Of a stretch of DNA of 64,000 nucleotides, positions 1-11,300 are shown in pieces. This stretch comes from Hypoxylon rubiginosum (taxonomy: Eukaryota; Ascomycota; Sordariomycetes; Xylariales; Hypoxylaceae), in assembly GCA_902806565.1 (NCBI GenBank), contig CADCXA010000015.1, forward strand, positions 682,001 through 746,000. The letters are read 5' to 3'. The position numbers and the translations under genes are program-made. Position 1 is the stretch's first letter. Every line of letters starts with the position of its first letter. The notes beneath the pieces were generated by a model. It was not told the origin of the DNA. It searched no databases and saw only the letters and a program-made list of their open reading frames with translations.

Positions 1-634
1 TGGGGACTTTTTTGGAGCATCGGGCTTTCATCTTCAGGGGTCGGCGGGAGTGTTGACTGGCGCACGCAGTTACGTTTAGACATAAGTTGTGAGAGATGTT
101 TTTTGGAAGCTACTATTAGCAACTAATAAATGAAAAATATCCATCCCCTATCATTGTATTATTGACGGCCCTCATGTTGGCATATACGAAGTAGCTCCTA
201 TTTCTCAGGTTGAACCCCTAAATCAAGTACAACTAAATGGTAAGGAGGTATCCGAAACGAAGGAGTAGAAATCACTTTGTAAGGGTAATCAAGGGGGTCT
301 AAGTTAGGTAGGTATCCAGGGTAAGAGTAAAATAGACTCACCCTTGAGTCGTCTTGTTATAGGAATACAGGGCAGGCAGTCTCACTAACAGGTACGAAGG
401 GATACTTGAGAATCGCCTTAACGAGTTTCGCGAGTACTCAGAACATATGCAGTTCTTAGAGAAGTAGTAATATGTGATCAGCCACCTAGTTGCTACGGGC
501 TGCTTAGGTATGAGTAGGTAGTAAACGACTCTATTCACCGACAAAGTCTGTCTCTAACCAGAATGCCCACAAGATCATTCACTCATTCGTCGTCATTGGG
601 CAAGTCCTAGCCCCGGATTGCAATCACAAATTTC
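1..634. other. intergenic, no gene seen
   Basis: I see no coding region here. The longest open frames are under 70 codons and lack family resemblance or splice partners. The stretch presumably holds the 3' flank of the minus-strand gene that ends at 635, plus the flank of a gene outside the window. Confidence 0.5.
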
Positions 635-1810
635 CTATCGAAATACCTTCTTCCGCGGCCACGTATCCTCCTCCGCCTCCGCGTTCTTCTCTTTTCCCTC
701 CTCCTTCTCCTTTTCCATTTCCTCGGCCTCGACGATATACCGCGCCAGGAGACCCGGGCTCAGAGCCAGAGAGCGCAGCGCGTTCTCGATCTGCAACTGG
801 CGCGTCATCATTGCCTCCGTAGTAGTAGTAGTAGTAGTAGTAGTAGTTGTTGTTGTTGTTGTTGTGGGGTGCCGGCCGCGCTTCTTCTTCTTCTTCTTCG
901 CCTTCGTCTCCGCGTGGGGGATGAAGGCGCATATATCCGTCATTGGCCAGAGCCGCTCGGCCGCGGTGCTGGTCACTAAGCGCACGCGGTGCCGGACGCC
1001 GCCGAAGCTCGGAACCTCGAGGCGGCATTCCCAGATGTCTCTTCTTCCGCTGTCCGTGGCCGGGGCTGCCGCCGCGGTTGTTTTGTCCTCTTTCGATTTG
1101 AATCCACCCGCTGCATCCTGTATTGGGTACCACGCCGAGTGATACTTCATCCGTTTCGGGAACCCACCATTGCCGCTGCTGTAAAACTCTACCGGCCCGC
1201 TCACGTCCGTCGTGAGCGTCATCTGGGACCCCCAGAGGCCGGATTGCACCAAGCCCCAAGCCGCATTGTAGTATGCCGCATAGTAGTATTCCGCTAGCCG
1301 TATAAACTTGACGTCTAGCTTGTGGCGCTCGAACTGCCTCTCTAGGCTGTCGCCCACGCTTAGCCAGCTGTTCTCGCGCATAACCCAGATCCAATCACCG
1401 GCGTCGCTTTCTGCGAGCTCCCTCTTCCATAGGCGCATGCGCTGCGCCTCGCTTAGCTGGAGAGAAGACGGATTGGGCTTATTCCACGGGTACCGGTTGC
1501 CGGGGTCGCCGGCGACCAGCACGATGGCGCCGACTATGTGCAGGTCGCCGCCGCCGCCGTGTCGGTACAGGTGTGCCAGGTGTGACAGGTGCCCGCGTTG
1601 CGGCGGGTCGGAGCAGCCGTTGTACAGCAGGATGTGGTTCCTGCGGTGCTGGCTTAGGACCGGCTTCTGTATGCGGCTCGTCTTGGGTGTGCGGCCCGGG
1701 TTGTCATCGTTGCCGCCGGCCGCGCTGGCGGCGGTCGCGCGCCTGATGTATCGGCTGAGCAGTAGTAGCGGTTGCAAGGGGGCTGCTGCCGTGTCGTTAT
1801 TGCTCGTCAT
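635..1810 (-). CDS. nucleotidyltransferase-fold (NMNAT/cytidylyltransferase-like) protein with poly-Thr run
   Basis: Intronless, 391 residues, ATG at 1810-1808. Near residue 60 is ILLYNGCSDPPQRGHLSHL, a beta-strand followed by a degenerate HxGH-type nucleotide-binding loop (here QRGH), as in the NMN adenylyltransferase/cytidylyltransferase fold; this is recognition by eye. The usual C-terminal (S/T)xxxR phosphate-binding motif is not obvious, so catalysis is uncertain. About residues 316-331 are 16 consecutive threonines encoded by ACA and ACT triplet runs, preceded by a Lys-rich run, and the C-terminus is Glu/Lys-rich. These low-complexity parts are probably disordered. No operon-like neighbour; the next gene lies 1.6 kb away. 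A NAD-related role is possible but not shown. Confidence 0.6.
   Translation of the reverse strand: MTSNNDTAAAPLQPLLLLSRYIRRATAASAAGGNDDNPGRTPKTSRIQKPVLSQHRRNHILLYNGCSDPPQRGHLSHLAHLYRHGGGGDLHIVGAIVLVAGDPGNRYPWNKPNPSSLQLSEAQRMRLWKRELAESDAGDWIWVMRENSWLSVGDSLERQFERHKLDVKFIRLAEYYYAAYYNAAWGLVQSGLWGSQMTLTTDVSGPVEFYSSGNGGFPKRMKYHSAWYPIQDAAGGFKSKEDKTTAAAAPATDSGRRDIWECRLEVPSFGGVRHRVRLVTSTAAERLWPMTDICAFIPHAETKAKKKKKKRGRHPTTTTTTTTTTTTTTTTEAMMTRQLQIENALRSLALSPGLLARYIVEAEEMEKEKEEGKEKNAEAEEDTWPRKKVFR
819..865. repeat. (GTA)n/(GTT)n coding microsatellite
   Basis: A run of GTA units passes directly into GTT units. On the minus strand it reads as six ACA, nine ACT and one ACG codons, all threonine, so it changes length without breaking frame. 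Confidence 0.95.
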
Positions 1811-3396
1811 TTTGCTTCTCTACGACGGGTTATCGTAACAGAAGAGAAGAAGAAACAGGAAAAATAGTAGTTATCGTTGTATGCCATAAGTTTGGCCATC
1901 TATCTAGCCCCCAAGTCCGACCCAAGGTTCGTATTTTATGCCATGGATATGTTCTTGGTGTTGGCTTATGCTGCCTTCCTTCTTTTTGCCATGCTGCCTG
2001 ATTTAGGTAGCCCTAAGAGAAAGAAAGACAGACAGAGAGATCTCGCATTGATCCGCGACTATCTACCAGATGGCAGTTGTTTCTATTCTTTGCATCATGT
2101 TCTTGACCTTGATAATGGATCCTCATTCTAGTAGAAAAGACGAGAACTTGTGAAGCCGAATCTCACCAAGTTCGAAGGAGTAAACCCCCCATGAAAAAGT
2201 TACAATGTCTCTAACATCGCTGTCTGACCTAGGCATAGTTAAACCTCAATGGGTGAGCTACACCGCTGTCCAAGTTTAGCTATACGATGGGCCGACTAGA
2301 CCGCAAGAGAAGCTGCTGGCGCAATTGCTTGGTATATCGAATACTGCATCGTAATGTTGCAAATCGCAATCTACGCTGCTGCCTCACTGGGACAAAACGG
2401 ACCGCCTGCATTAGCTTGATGCTGGTAAGGGAAATGGACTGTGGATTTCTACGTAGGAATGCAGAGTGGATATAGTAAGACTAGTGGATTCTACCCAAGT
2501 CAACAGATTGGGTCTGTTGCTTAAGAGTCATTTCGGATCAAGGCACCACCCGCTTATGCTAATATAAGAAAAAGGGGCGTCAAAAAGGACCACGACGCTT
2601 AGCACGGAAGCAAATCACACAGAAAATAGACAGACAGGGCTTGCAGAGATTTTTACTCTTTTCGATTTTTATTTACTGGTGCGGTGGGCATACCATGTTT
2701 GATGGGAACGAACAACCATCCAAGGTATCGTTCGAATGCCTCGTCCGCAACAAAGATCCTCCACAAGAATTAATTTCTCCCATTGCGGGAGCCGATCAGT
2801 GTATCGTATCGTAGCACGTTGTGTGTTGCTTTCGCAATTCCTCGACCGCGCGAGGTGAGAGTTATCATCTCTCAACATTCCGAAAGCAGTTGGCCGAATA
2901 ATTCGCCCATAAAGTCCCATTTTTCCTTGATCCTCCACCAAATTTCACAAATTGCCAGTCTTGTCTTCCAAATACACCCTCGTCCGTTTTATGTATTGGT
3001 TCTCCCTAACGTCCTGTAGCTCTCATGCTGCAATTTGGGCGGCCTTCTTCTCTTGTCGGATCGATAGTGAAAAAAACGCCCGAAATTGGAAAGGAGAAAT
3101 CAGTTTTTTTTTGGTCGACAATTCGTTCACTTTGGTGATTGATGCAAACGGCACGCTCAATGGGTATGACTGAGAAAGCGAGAAACATAAAAAGCAAATA
3201 AAGCAAAGAAATCAAACGAGTCGCTGTTAATGCCATGGAGATGAGCCTAAACCGTCAATTATGCAACAATCTTTTTTTTCTTCCAATGATACACATCCAT
3301 GCGGTAGTCTCGAAGTGGTATCGTCCATATGATAGAATTGGTGGGGTGAATCTATTTCGGGTTTGTAGAAGTGTCGTGGTCAGTATGTGGTGATCG
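1811..3396. other. intergenic between two minus-strand genes
   Basis: Promoter side of the 635-1810 gene and 3' side of the cyclin gene. Small open frames (for example 1877-2131 +, 2783-3019 +) have no recognisable motif or splice partners, so I do not call a gene. Confidence 0.5.
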
Positions 3397-4700
3397 TTAT
3401 GAGACCATGTGACTGTTGTATTCATCATACGAGTAGGCAGAGTACTGCTGCGTTTGTTGCTGCGCATATCCGGCCATACTAGAAGGCTGTGGTGAGGGGG
3501 TGACGGGACGCCGCGACGCATCGTACTTGTTCATCGGATCGGCTGTGACACCAAAACCAACCCCATCCGGCGTAATAGGAGGTGTCAGGTATCCATCCGC
3601 GACACCCATGGCAGCACCGTGACCCTTCTGCGGAGTGCTGTAGATGTTTGTGTGTTGCGACAAGGCAGGTTCTGCAGGGGGCGAAGGCGGTGCCTGTGCT
3701 CGTCGGGCGATGGCTGCTTGGTGAGCCAAGAAGTCGGCAAGACGCCCGGAAACGCGAGACAGGTGCTGCGACGAGTATTTTCTCGACAACGTAACCGAAG
3801 GCTGATGCAAGTCCTGAGACAGAGCGAGGACTGTAAGGTTCTCTGGATGATCCCATTCTCCATCGCTGATCTCCGGTCTTCCCAGGATTGCACGTGCGAG
3901 GGCAAGCGAGGCACGTGCCATAATCGACGGCTTAGTGGAAACAAAGTCTCGATGGTACAATGCGATCTCGCAGAGGTAAGCAGCCATATGCTCGACTTCT
4001 CGGTCGTCACACTCTTCGGCGACGATTATCTGGGTGAAGAAGTCGACAGTCGGGTGTCCGATGGTCCATTCGAGTGTGTTGAGAACGTGCATTTCCATCT
4101 GAGTAAACATGCCTGAATCGTATAGCCCACAGCACATGTTGTTCAGCTCGTTGATCTGAGGCACCCGATCCTTCTTATCACCGTACTTGGCAGCGATGAG
4201 AAGAGCTGCGCATCCAACCAATTGGTAATGCTGCTTATACACTACTCGCTTTGAACAGTAGCGGTCTAACAGGTTCACAGTTAGGAAGAGCGTCTCAGGT
4301 AGGAGTGCGAATGCGGCATGGGCCTCGATCAAGAAGTCGATCAGATATGGTCTCATGAACCATTGAATCTCACGTTGCATATCGATCAGATTAGCGTCAG
4401 GCAGAGTCTCGTCCTGTCAGAGTGTTAGCTTTAGACCTCCTAGGCCACCTGCCCTCCATGCTTTGGCGCAAGACCAAAGAAAAGGAGACAAGACAAATAG
4501 GGGTCACCCACCTCCATATGCCTCATATGCTGCATGATATCCTCCAGATATTCATCGCCGGCCAGACGGGACAATTCATTGGCTATCATCTCTTGCCTGT
4601 TGCGAGCCAACATCCTTGCCGCATCCTTCATGTTAATGCGAGGTTGTCGAGGCTCATCGGATTCGACAAAGAAGCCGCAGTCTGAGTTCGAGTACGCCAT
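3397..4700 (-). CDS. G1/S-specific cyclin (Cln/Puc1 type)
   Basis: Two exons: 4700-4512 and 4413-3397, intron 4511-4414 (98 bp, donor GTGGGT, branch GCTAAC, acceptor CAG), giving 401 residues. The join reads HME|DETLPDANLID. A cyclin box follows from about residue 75 (MQREIQWFMRPYLIDFLIEA) through LLDRYCSKR and AALLIAAKYGD to about 200, and a second cyclin fold precedes a Gln/Tyr-rich tail (AQQQTQQYSAYSYDEY). The HMRxME...TLPD lead-in and the box order match fungal Cln/Puc1 cyclins, which activate Cdc28/Cdc2-type kinase at G1/S, rather than B-type cyclins. The tail is a likely turnover region, inferred only from composition. Start chosen as the first ATG of the exon; the upstream 368 bases contain no ATG on this strand. 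Confidence 0.9.
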
Positions 4701-6600
4701 GATTGATGATTTTAGAGGCGTGAGCTTAGGTGGTAGTATGTATCACAGGTGATTCGGACTAGGATGTGTTCTTCAAAAGAGTGACGATTAGGTTCTCCAG
4801 GAATCTTGATGCTGTGAGAGCGTATTAGGGTGAAGCCGTCGCAGGTAGAAATCGAAAGAGTGTATTATTCCGGCTGGACGATCGACACAAATATTACGAT
4901 ATTAAAGAGCGTGGTGAACTGTATTCAGTCTAAAAGAGAGAAAAAAAAATTAAGGAATGACTGTGGCCGACTGGCTACGGAAAGACGGTGAAATGTTGAG
5001 GTGAAAGAGGGCCGGAGAGGCGGCCGTTATAAAAAGACGTCGAGTAAATGGCTCTGGAGTGGAAATAGCATTAGCGTCAGGAACCAGGAACCCAATTGAG
5101 ACCAGGAGAGACATCATGGACCAAAGCCAGACCAGACGGATCAAGGCGAACTCAGGGCACGGCCTTTCTGGAACCACACGATCAGGGGCACCACATAAGG
5201 GCGTTCTGATTCGACCGAGGATCTGTGGGGAACGATTCCTGGCACGCGGCGAGAGACGTCTGGCAGGCAATTGATTCTCGATGGAGTATTTAATGCAGCA
5301 TACGTGCATACGAAATGACGTTGATCTGTGTTATAATTTCGCTGAAGAAGGGTCTCCCTTACCGCCACGATTAATCGCAGGAAATTAGGTGATTCCTGGG
5401 CTAAGGTTGGTGGGAACAGCGAGTTAACGAGTCCCACGAGGGCAAGCGTCTCTTGCTCGACGATTGAAGCGTGCGGCGAGTGTTCGAGTACACCGTTGGG
5501 AACACTTAAGGTGGACCGTCGGCATGTACCTGCATAGGGAGGACCCAGTTAGAATCTCAATATTTTCTCTCCTTCTTTTGCAATTTATACAACCTCCCCT
5601 CTCTCGACATACCTGTAACACCTGCACGCCTCGAGTGGATTATAGTCGAGCGGCTGGGTTCATGTAGGGCTCGTTGGCGAGATCCTCGAATCGGTAGTAG
5701 ACTCGTTGTGGAGTCTAGGACCGATATTCGTCTGGAGTAATTGCGATGAGCCAGAGTCAGATTCCTGGTACCGTTGGCACGAGGGAGTAAAATAGGAGGA
5801 GTAGGGAGGGGATTTTCGAATTGCCTTGTGTCTGCGCAGCAAGACAGGCAAGGCAGCCCTTCTTAGGGTTTGGAAGGGGCGTGTTATCGGCGAAAGGGGG
5901 TGAAGGTGTTCGACCGAGGAATGGGGGAAGATAGGGAATTGACCGTTGTGCGGAATAGAGAAGGGGGTTGACGGACGGGATGAAGTTGAGGGATGGAAAA
6001 ATTGTGGTAATTAGGGGAGATTCCTCGCCAGATGAAAGACCGAGGAATTCGAGTTCCAAGAATAGTAGGTTATTACCTGGGAAAATATCTGAAGAGGAAA
6101 TTTCTCGATGATCTAAAGCAAAAGAGAAGAAAAGAAGATATCTATCTTTTTTCTTTCTAACTTTTCGCTTCTCTCTTCAATTATTTGACTTGCGTCTCTC
6201 TCCCTCTTTTTTTCTGCTATTATCTCGGCCCTACCCTTTTCGTCCTGTACTGTCGAAGAGGCGTGGGGATTCTCTCTCCTCCTTTCCGGGGAAATGGCGG
6301 TAAGGATGAGAGTTGAGGAGGAGGAAAAAATGAATGGATCGGAATTAAGAGGTTGAGGAAAGGAGAGAGAGAGTAGAGATGGCCTCAAGTTGGAGGAGGA
6401 TGGAGGAGATGAAAAAGGATTGGAAGACACGGACTGGTTTAACAGGTACTTTTAAGACATCGGCCCCAGCGCGGGTCAAGCATCCACGCAGGAAGAAAAA
6501 AAAAAGTAGAAGAGACGGCTTGGGGAGCGAAAAAGCACCAGTAAACCCACAGGTACTGGGCTAGGTACTGGGCTAGGTACAGGAGCTATTACAGCTATTA
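4701..6600 (-). promoter_or_regulatory. long upstream region of the G1 cyclin gene
   Basis: About 1.9 kb without a supportable gene. On the coding (minus) strand there is no ATG between the start codon and 5071, whereas several would be expected by chance, which suggests a transcribed 5' leader of at least about 370 nt. Farther out (5.1-6.4 kb) ATGs and short open frames appear, and 6.12-6.4 kb is strongly purine/pyrimidine-biased. Promoter position and leader introns cannot be fixed from sequence alone. Confidence 0.4.
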
Positions 6601-7338
6601 CAGGGCACAGGGCACTAACCTACAACCAGGGCCGCAGCACCAATTCCAGGACCAGGATGAGCCTAGCAAGGTACCGCGCTCGCGACGGCCTATCACACTC
6701 GAGTGTTGGCTTAGGTTGGTTGCGGCCGCCTCGCAGGTACTTTTCTTTTCTTCTTCTCTTTTCTAAGCTTACCTCCGCCTCCGCCTGTCCTGTCTACATA
6801 ATTCATCATTGTATTGTACATGACAATCGAGCGGCCCCTAGTAAATCAACGTACCTGTCCGTTTAGTCGTCTCTTCTATTTCTCCCCCTTTCTACCCACT
6901 CACCCACTCACCCACTCTTTTCCTGACACTGACACAGCTGTGCTGCACCTTGCAAGTACATACATACCTCCTTGCTACCAAGGACCTTGTAAGTCGCAGA
7001 GCAAGCAACAAGCCCATTTTAACCCTGTCTATTATTCCCTGACCTAAACCTGGTCCCCGCGATACGGGTACCGTGTATGCGTGTACTAGTGGAGCACAGT
7101 CCAATTGTGTGTCCAAAGCACATGCATGTATTAAAACTATCAAGATTACCTAGGCATATGTATCTACATGCATAGTACGCTGCTATGGTTTGACAGAAGG
7201 CTGGTGCTGGCGCTGGCTGGCGCTGGCGTCTTATTCACTCTTACGTAGGTACATACAAAAGTAGTAGATCTATCGTCTCTTCGTTCAGGGAGCATGGGTC
7301 GAACGGCTACGAAACTGGCCACTCATGAACTTCTTTAC

Positions 7339-7366
7339 TATGTACATGATATATATGATGTACATA
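7339..7366. repeat. short inverted repeat
   Basis: TATGTACAT at 7339-7347 and its exact reverse complement ATGTACATA at 7358-7366 flank a 10-bp AT-rich spacer. Tandem-like ATGTGTAG units follow up to about 7420. Hairpin-capable; function unknown. Confidence 0.7.
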
Positions 7367-7850
7367 TGTGTAGTAGATGTGTAGATGTGTAAATGTGTAG
7401 ATATATGTATATGTAGATATTACCACAGCAGACCGCCGATGCGAAATGCCCAATAAACTCAATGCTGACGATATCACGGTGGGAGGCTGCCGTCAATATG
7501 TATTGTACAAGACACATGCGTCGAGCTAATGTATCGAATAGACGGTACGGTGTGCCGCGGGAGACACAGTATCCTTGACCGTCGAAATATGAAATTGATA
7601 TGACAAATGAGCCCCAAACATGCAGATAGAATTTTTTTTTTCAATATTTAGGTACAGGTAGGTTGGGTATAATTGAGCATCTAAGAAAAGCCTACGATAT
7701 GGTTGGCTGTTTGTCTCACAGCCCGGTCATGGATGAGTGCATCTCGAATTGTGTTTGAGCCTCCTATTGTTTATCATTAGAAAAAAGGGAGACCCCTTTT
7801 TGTCACGAGATAGAGTCGCCTTGCAGATACAAAGTCTATTTGTTTGTTTG

Positions 7851-7912
7851 GTAAGGTCTCTTGTAAGGTCACTTGTAAGGTCACTTGTAAGGTCTCTGGT
7901 AAGGCCTCTCTG
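7851..7912. repeat. 12-bp minisatellite, about five units
   Basis: Units of the form GTAAGGTCACTT start at 7851, 7863, 7875, 7887 and 7899, with C/T changes and a slightly longer last unit. Units are contiguous with no spacers. Confidence 0.9.
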
Positions 7913-8169
7913 GTGTAGACCTTTGTAGACCTTGGATGCATAATGCATTGTATCTGGAGGCTCGAGATTGATAGGCGTATGCACGTAATGTCACTCTTTA
8001 GGGCAGTTAGCCGTCTTTGTCGGCCAGCCTCTAAATTGACGAATGCCAATGATGTACCGTTACGATACCAAAACCCGCCCAGGTTACTAAATAAGGTCGC
8101 CAAGCGTCGCCGAATGAACACCTTGGAATTATGCCATTATCATCATCTACGTACGACCAGGGCGCGACC

Positions 8170-8197
8170 AGCCAGCCAGCCAGCCAGCCAGCCAGCC
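8170..8197. repeat. (GCCA)7 microsatellite
   Basis: Seven consecutive GCCA units inside the gene-poor region. Confidence 0.95.
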
Positions 8198-8226
8198 CAG
8201 CCCGAGCTCGAGCTCGGAATATTTGG

Positions 8227-8288
8227 ATGAATATTGGGATGATTGGGATGATAGGACGATAGGACGATAGGATGATGGGATAATAGGA
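8227..8288. repeat. degenerate GATAGGA/GATGGGA-type repeat
   Basis: Repeated GATTGGGAT, GATAGGACGATAGGAC and GATGGGAT words in an imperfect 8-10 bp register. Confidence 0.7.
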
Positions 8289-8335
8289 GTTGTCAAACTC
8301 CACTCGCAATCCTCAAGGCTCAAGCTTACATCTGT

Positions 8336-8369
8336 ACTACCTTGACTACCTTGACTACCTGACTACCTG
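8336..8369. repeat. CTACCTTGA-type tandem repeat
   Basis: Four head-to-tail CTACCTTGA/CTACCTGA units. Confidence 0.8.
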
Positions 8370-11300
8370 GAGTCTTACAGTGCTTTTGGAACTGTAATGA
8401 GACGGGCGTCACAGTGGGAAAAAGCATGGAAGCACTGAACGTGATGGGGACGTTTCGGTTCGAGGTAGCGGAGACTTTGCCGTAATTTGAATGAGGATCG
8501 CACCGTGTTTGTTGCATGCTCCCTTCTTGAGTCTTTACTGTACAGGACTGTGCCTAACGTGACAACCCCTGAACTGCGTATTATACCTACATGCCATACT
8601 GTATTGCCATACAATCTAACATACAATCTATCAGCTATGTAAAGGACTATTCGCTACTGGCTCTCCTTGAATCTCGAAACTCTATTGGACATAGCTACGA
8701 GAGCCGCGAAGAATGCCATTAGTCAGTTAACATGCCGAAAGCACAGCATTGAGGCAGCATACAGACAGGCTACATTACTTAAATATGATTACTGCAGATC
8801 CGCCTGCTAGAGTGTAGCCAGTCAAGTCGATCCGCCGGGCTCTGTGAGAAACGATACTAATGCACGCCAAAAAAGAACGTCTTAAAATCTACGCCATCAT
8901 CATCAAATCATCTGACGATAACTTTACCTAGCCCCCTAGGGAGGAAGAGGAGAAGAAGGAGGAGGAGCAGAATAATACACACATACATGTGAGAAAGAGA
9001 TACAGTACACGCCACACAGTCCCCCTGTCCTGCTACTCTTAACTCTTTTCAATATCGACCAAAAATCCTACGCAGAAAGTTCGCATGGTTCCATGGAGCT
9101 GCGAACGGAACTCAAGACCGGGGGTCCCTCCATTCGGGCTAGTGTCGCCATTTCAGCCCATGGCAATCTGCAAGAATACAAGGCAGATGTCGCGCCAGTC
9201 GAACCAAATCATCGATGGCTCTCGGCCAATCAACATCTCATAACGCGGTCTTACACGACTCTTGAAAACCAATTTATCATGCGTGTCATGTGTAATGGAT
9301 CCCCCATGCCCCCCTATTGCGTCGGGCTCCGTACCCATCATCACAATCAATCAGCACTAGGACTACGGCCCTTTCACCTTGCCTAGAGTGTCTTGTTACG
9401 CAGGACACACCTTCTTGTTCCATCCATCTATCCGTCTGTCTTGGGAGCCAGATGTGTGTAGACCTATCTACATTGGCATCTACATTGGCACGCGAGAAGC
9501 CGCTGGGGGGCGTTGTTGTATATCCGCAATGTCTTGAAGGGCCTAGCCATTGTCAGATCATCGCATCAGCCCTCATTGCCAATAGGACACGGGTCCGACC
9601 AGGCTATCTACGGCCGCCGGCATACAGTAGAGAGAGCCTCCCACAACCGGATTGAGAGGCCAGCCGAGAAACATAACAAAACAACAAAAAACATAAGAGA
9701 CCATCATGCCTATACAAATGCTTGCCTGGACCGAAAAGATGCACAGCATGCAACAGGAGGCGGCGTCCCAAAGAACCGGCCCAGTAAGGAAAAAGACCGT
9801 GATACCGATGTGGTGGGCTGCTGGTTGGCTAAGGGGTCCGCCATGATTGGGTAGACCGATTGCTTCTCCAGCTGCTGTACTCCCCCACCCCGTGGGACAG
9901 CTCATACTCATCCCACCGACTCTAGCTCTGCCTGGCCAATTGTGCTTGATTTCATCGTGCTTCATCTTGATGGTGTGCCAGCTGAGCTCTTCGGAGCTGT
10001 TCAATCATGAAGCCTCGATACAGTATATCGTCCCCACACGGACGCCCTACTCATGAGAGAGGCAAGCAAAGCGAAAGTGATATTACAGGTCGTGGGCGTG
10101 GGTAGCATTATCATGATATATACAAACCAATTGTCCATATCGAGCCCAACCACAAGTGTGCTTGCCCGAACCAGGCTGCCAGGCAGAGCACACCAGCTTC
10201 TTGGACGCTTAGGGGATTCGCCCATTCGGTCGGCGACCTGTCGTCGATCTCTTTCGTATAGATCCGAGGCTTGCGCTAATGAAAGTCGGCATTACTTTCC
10301 GGTAATCTCCTATGCTAAGGATATTCCCTAGGTATACAGCAAGCATAGTGCTATAACACCAACTTCTAAAAGGGGATGGATGCTTCTGTTCCTGCAGCCG
10401 AAGGCGAATAGAATGTCTTCTGGGGCATAGTCCATACATTTTACCGGCCGGGCGGTTGCCTTTCCCCTTGCTCTGCGTCACATCCGATATGGACTTCTCG
10501 TTTCTCGTCTCAGAAGACGAGTCTCGATGAGTTAAAAAGTTCCATCGTCCTGATCTACTATGTACGTGAATAGCACGCATCGCGTTTGATCCCACAGAAG
10601 TTAGAACAAGGCCTGCATATGCATCACCAAATACACGATTGTCGATAGCCGTGCCGTTGCACGTATCCGAAGCCCGGAGACAATTTGACGTCCGCCCGAC
10701 AGTGCTAGTTGAGATTGTGTTCTCTATCCGACGCTGAAACACTGTGGCGCGGACCGGATTGCATATTACCAACCGGGGTCGCTTCTACACAGACATGCAG
10801 CTTCGTCGTCTTAATAAACTCGTTTGTCCCTCGGGCGGTGTTGACTCATATTCTTCTTGTCACTTTCATACCTTTGTTGCCCGGCAATCGAGACTTCATC
10901 CTACACGTCAATTCTCTCTTCGGCAAGAATCCGTGGCCCCCTCACTTACGGACGGGAACGCGCCGTAGATCGACTAACCAATCATCTCCCACGCCACCTA
11001 CGCAGTTATCTTTAAGGATTACGGAACGCTGATGTATTTTATACGAGATAAAAGGTCATGAGATGGGATGCTTCTACTCCCGGACTGCTAACAAATCCAG
11101 ATCTCGCAGAAGTGCAAGACGACTTAACAGCCAATGGATTCCTTCAATGACCAGTTTCCTGAAACCTACGGGTGCCTTTCTCCCTCCTTGTCAGCTGCAA
11201 GGAGAGAGGAAAACACGACCCTGTTACGAGGAATATTCCTGATTGCGCAATCCAACGGAATCATTGGCAGAATCTAATCGTAGATATCTTGGAGCCGAAC

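Noticed and set aside
624..1394. Overlapping open frames in the other phases across the 635-1810 gene
   Set aside because: They are shadows produced by the triplet microsatellite and high GC; only the 391-codon frame carries a recognisable fold motif.
7851..7912. Possible CRISPR-like array
   Set aside because: Units are contiguous 12-mers without spacers, and the genome is eukaryotic; this is a minisatellite.
9573..10004. 143-codon minus-strand frame with hydrophobic stretches
   Set aside because: Hydrophobic, Cys-rich but without family resemblance; overlapping frames of similar length occur on the other strand.
10209..10772. 187-codon minus-strand frame in the gene-poor region
   Set aside because: The longest frame there, but the sequence has no motif, odd composition and no flanking splice signals; chance length is plausible.
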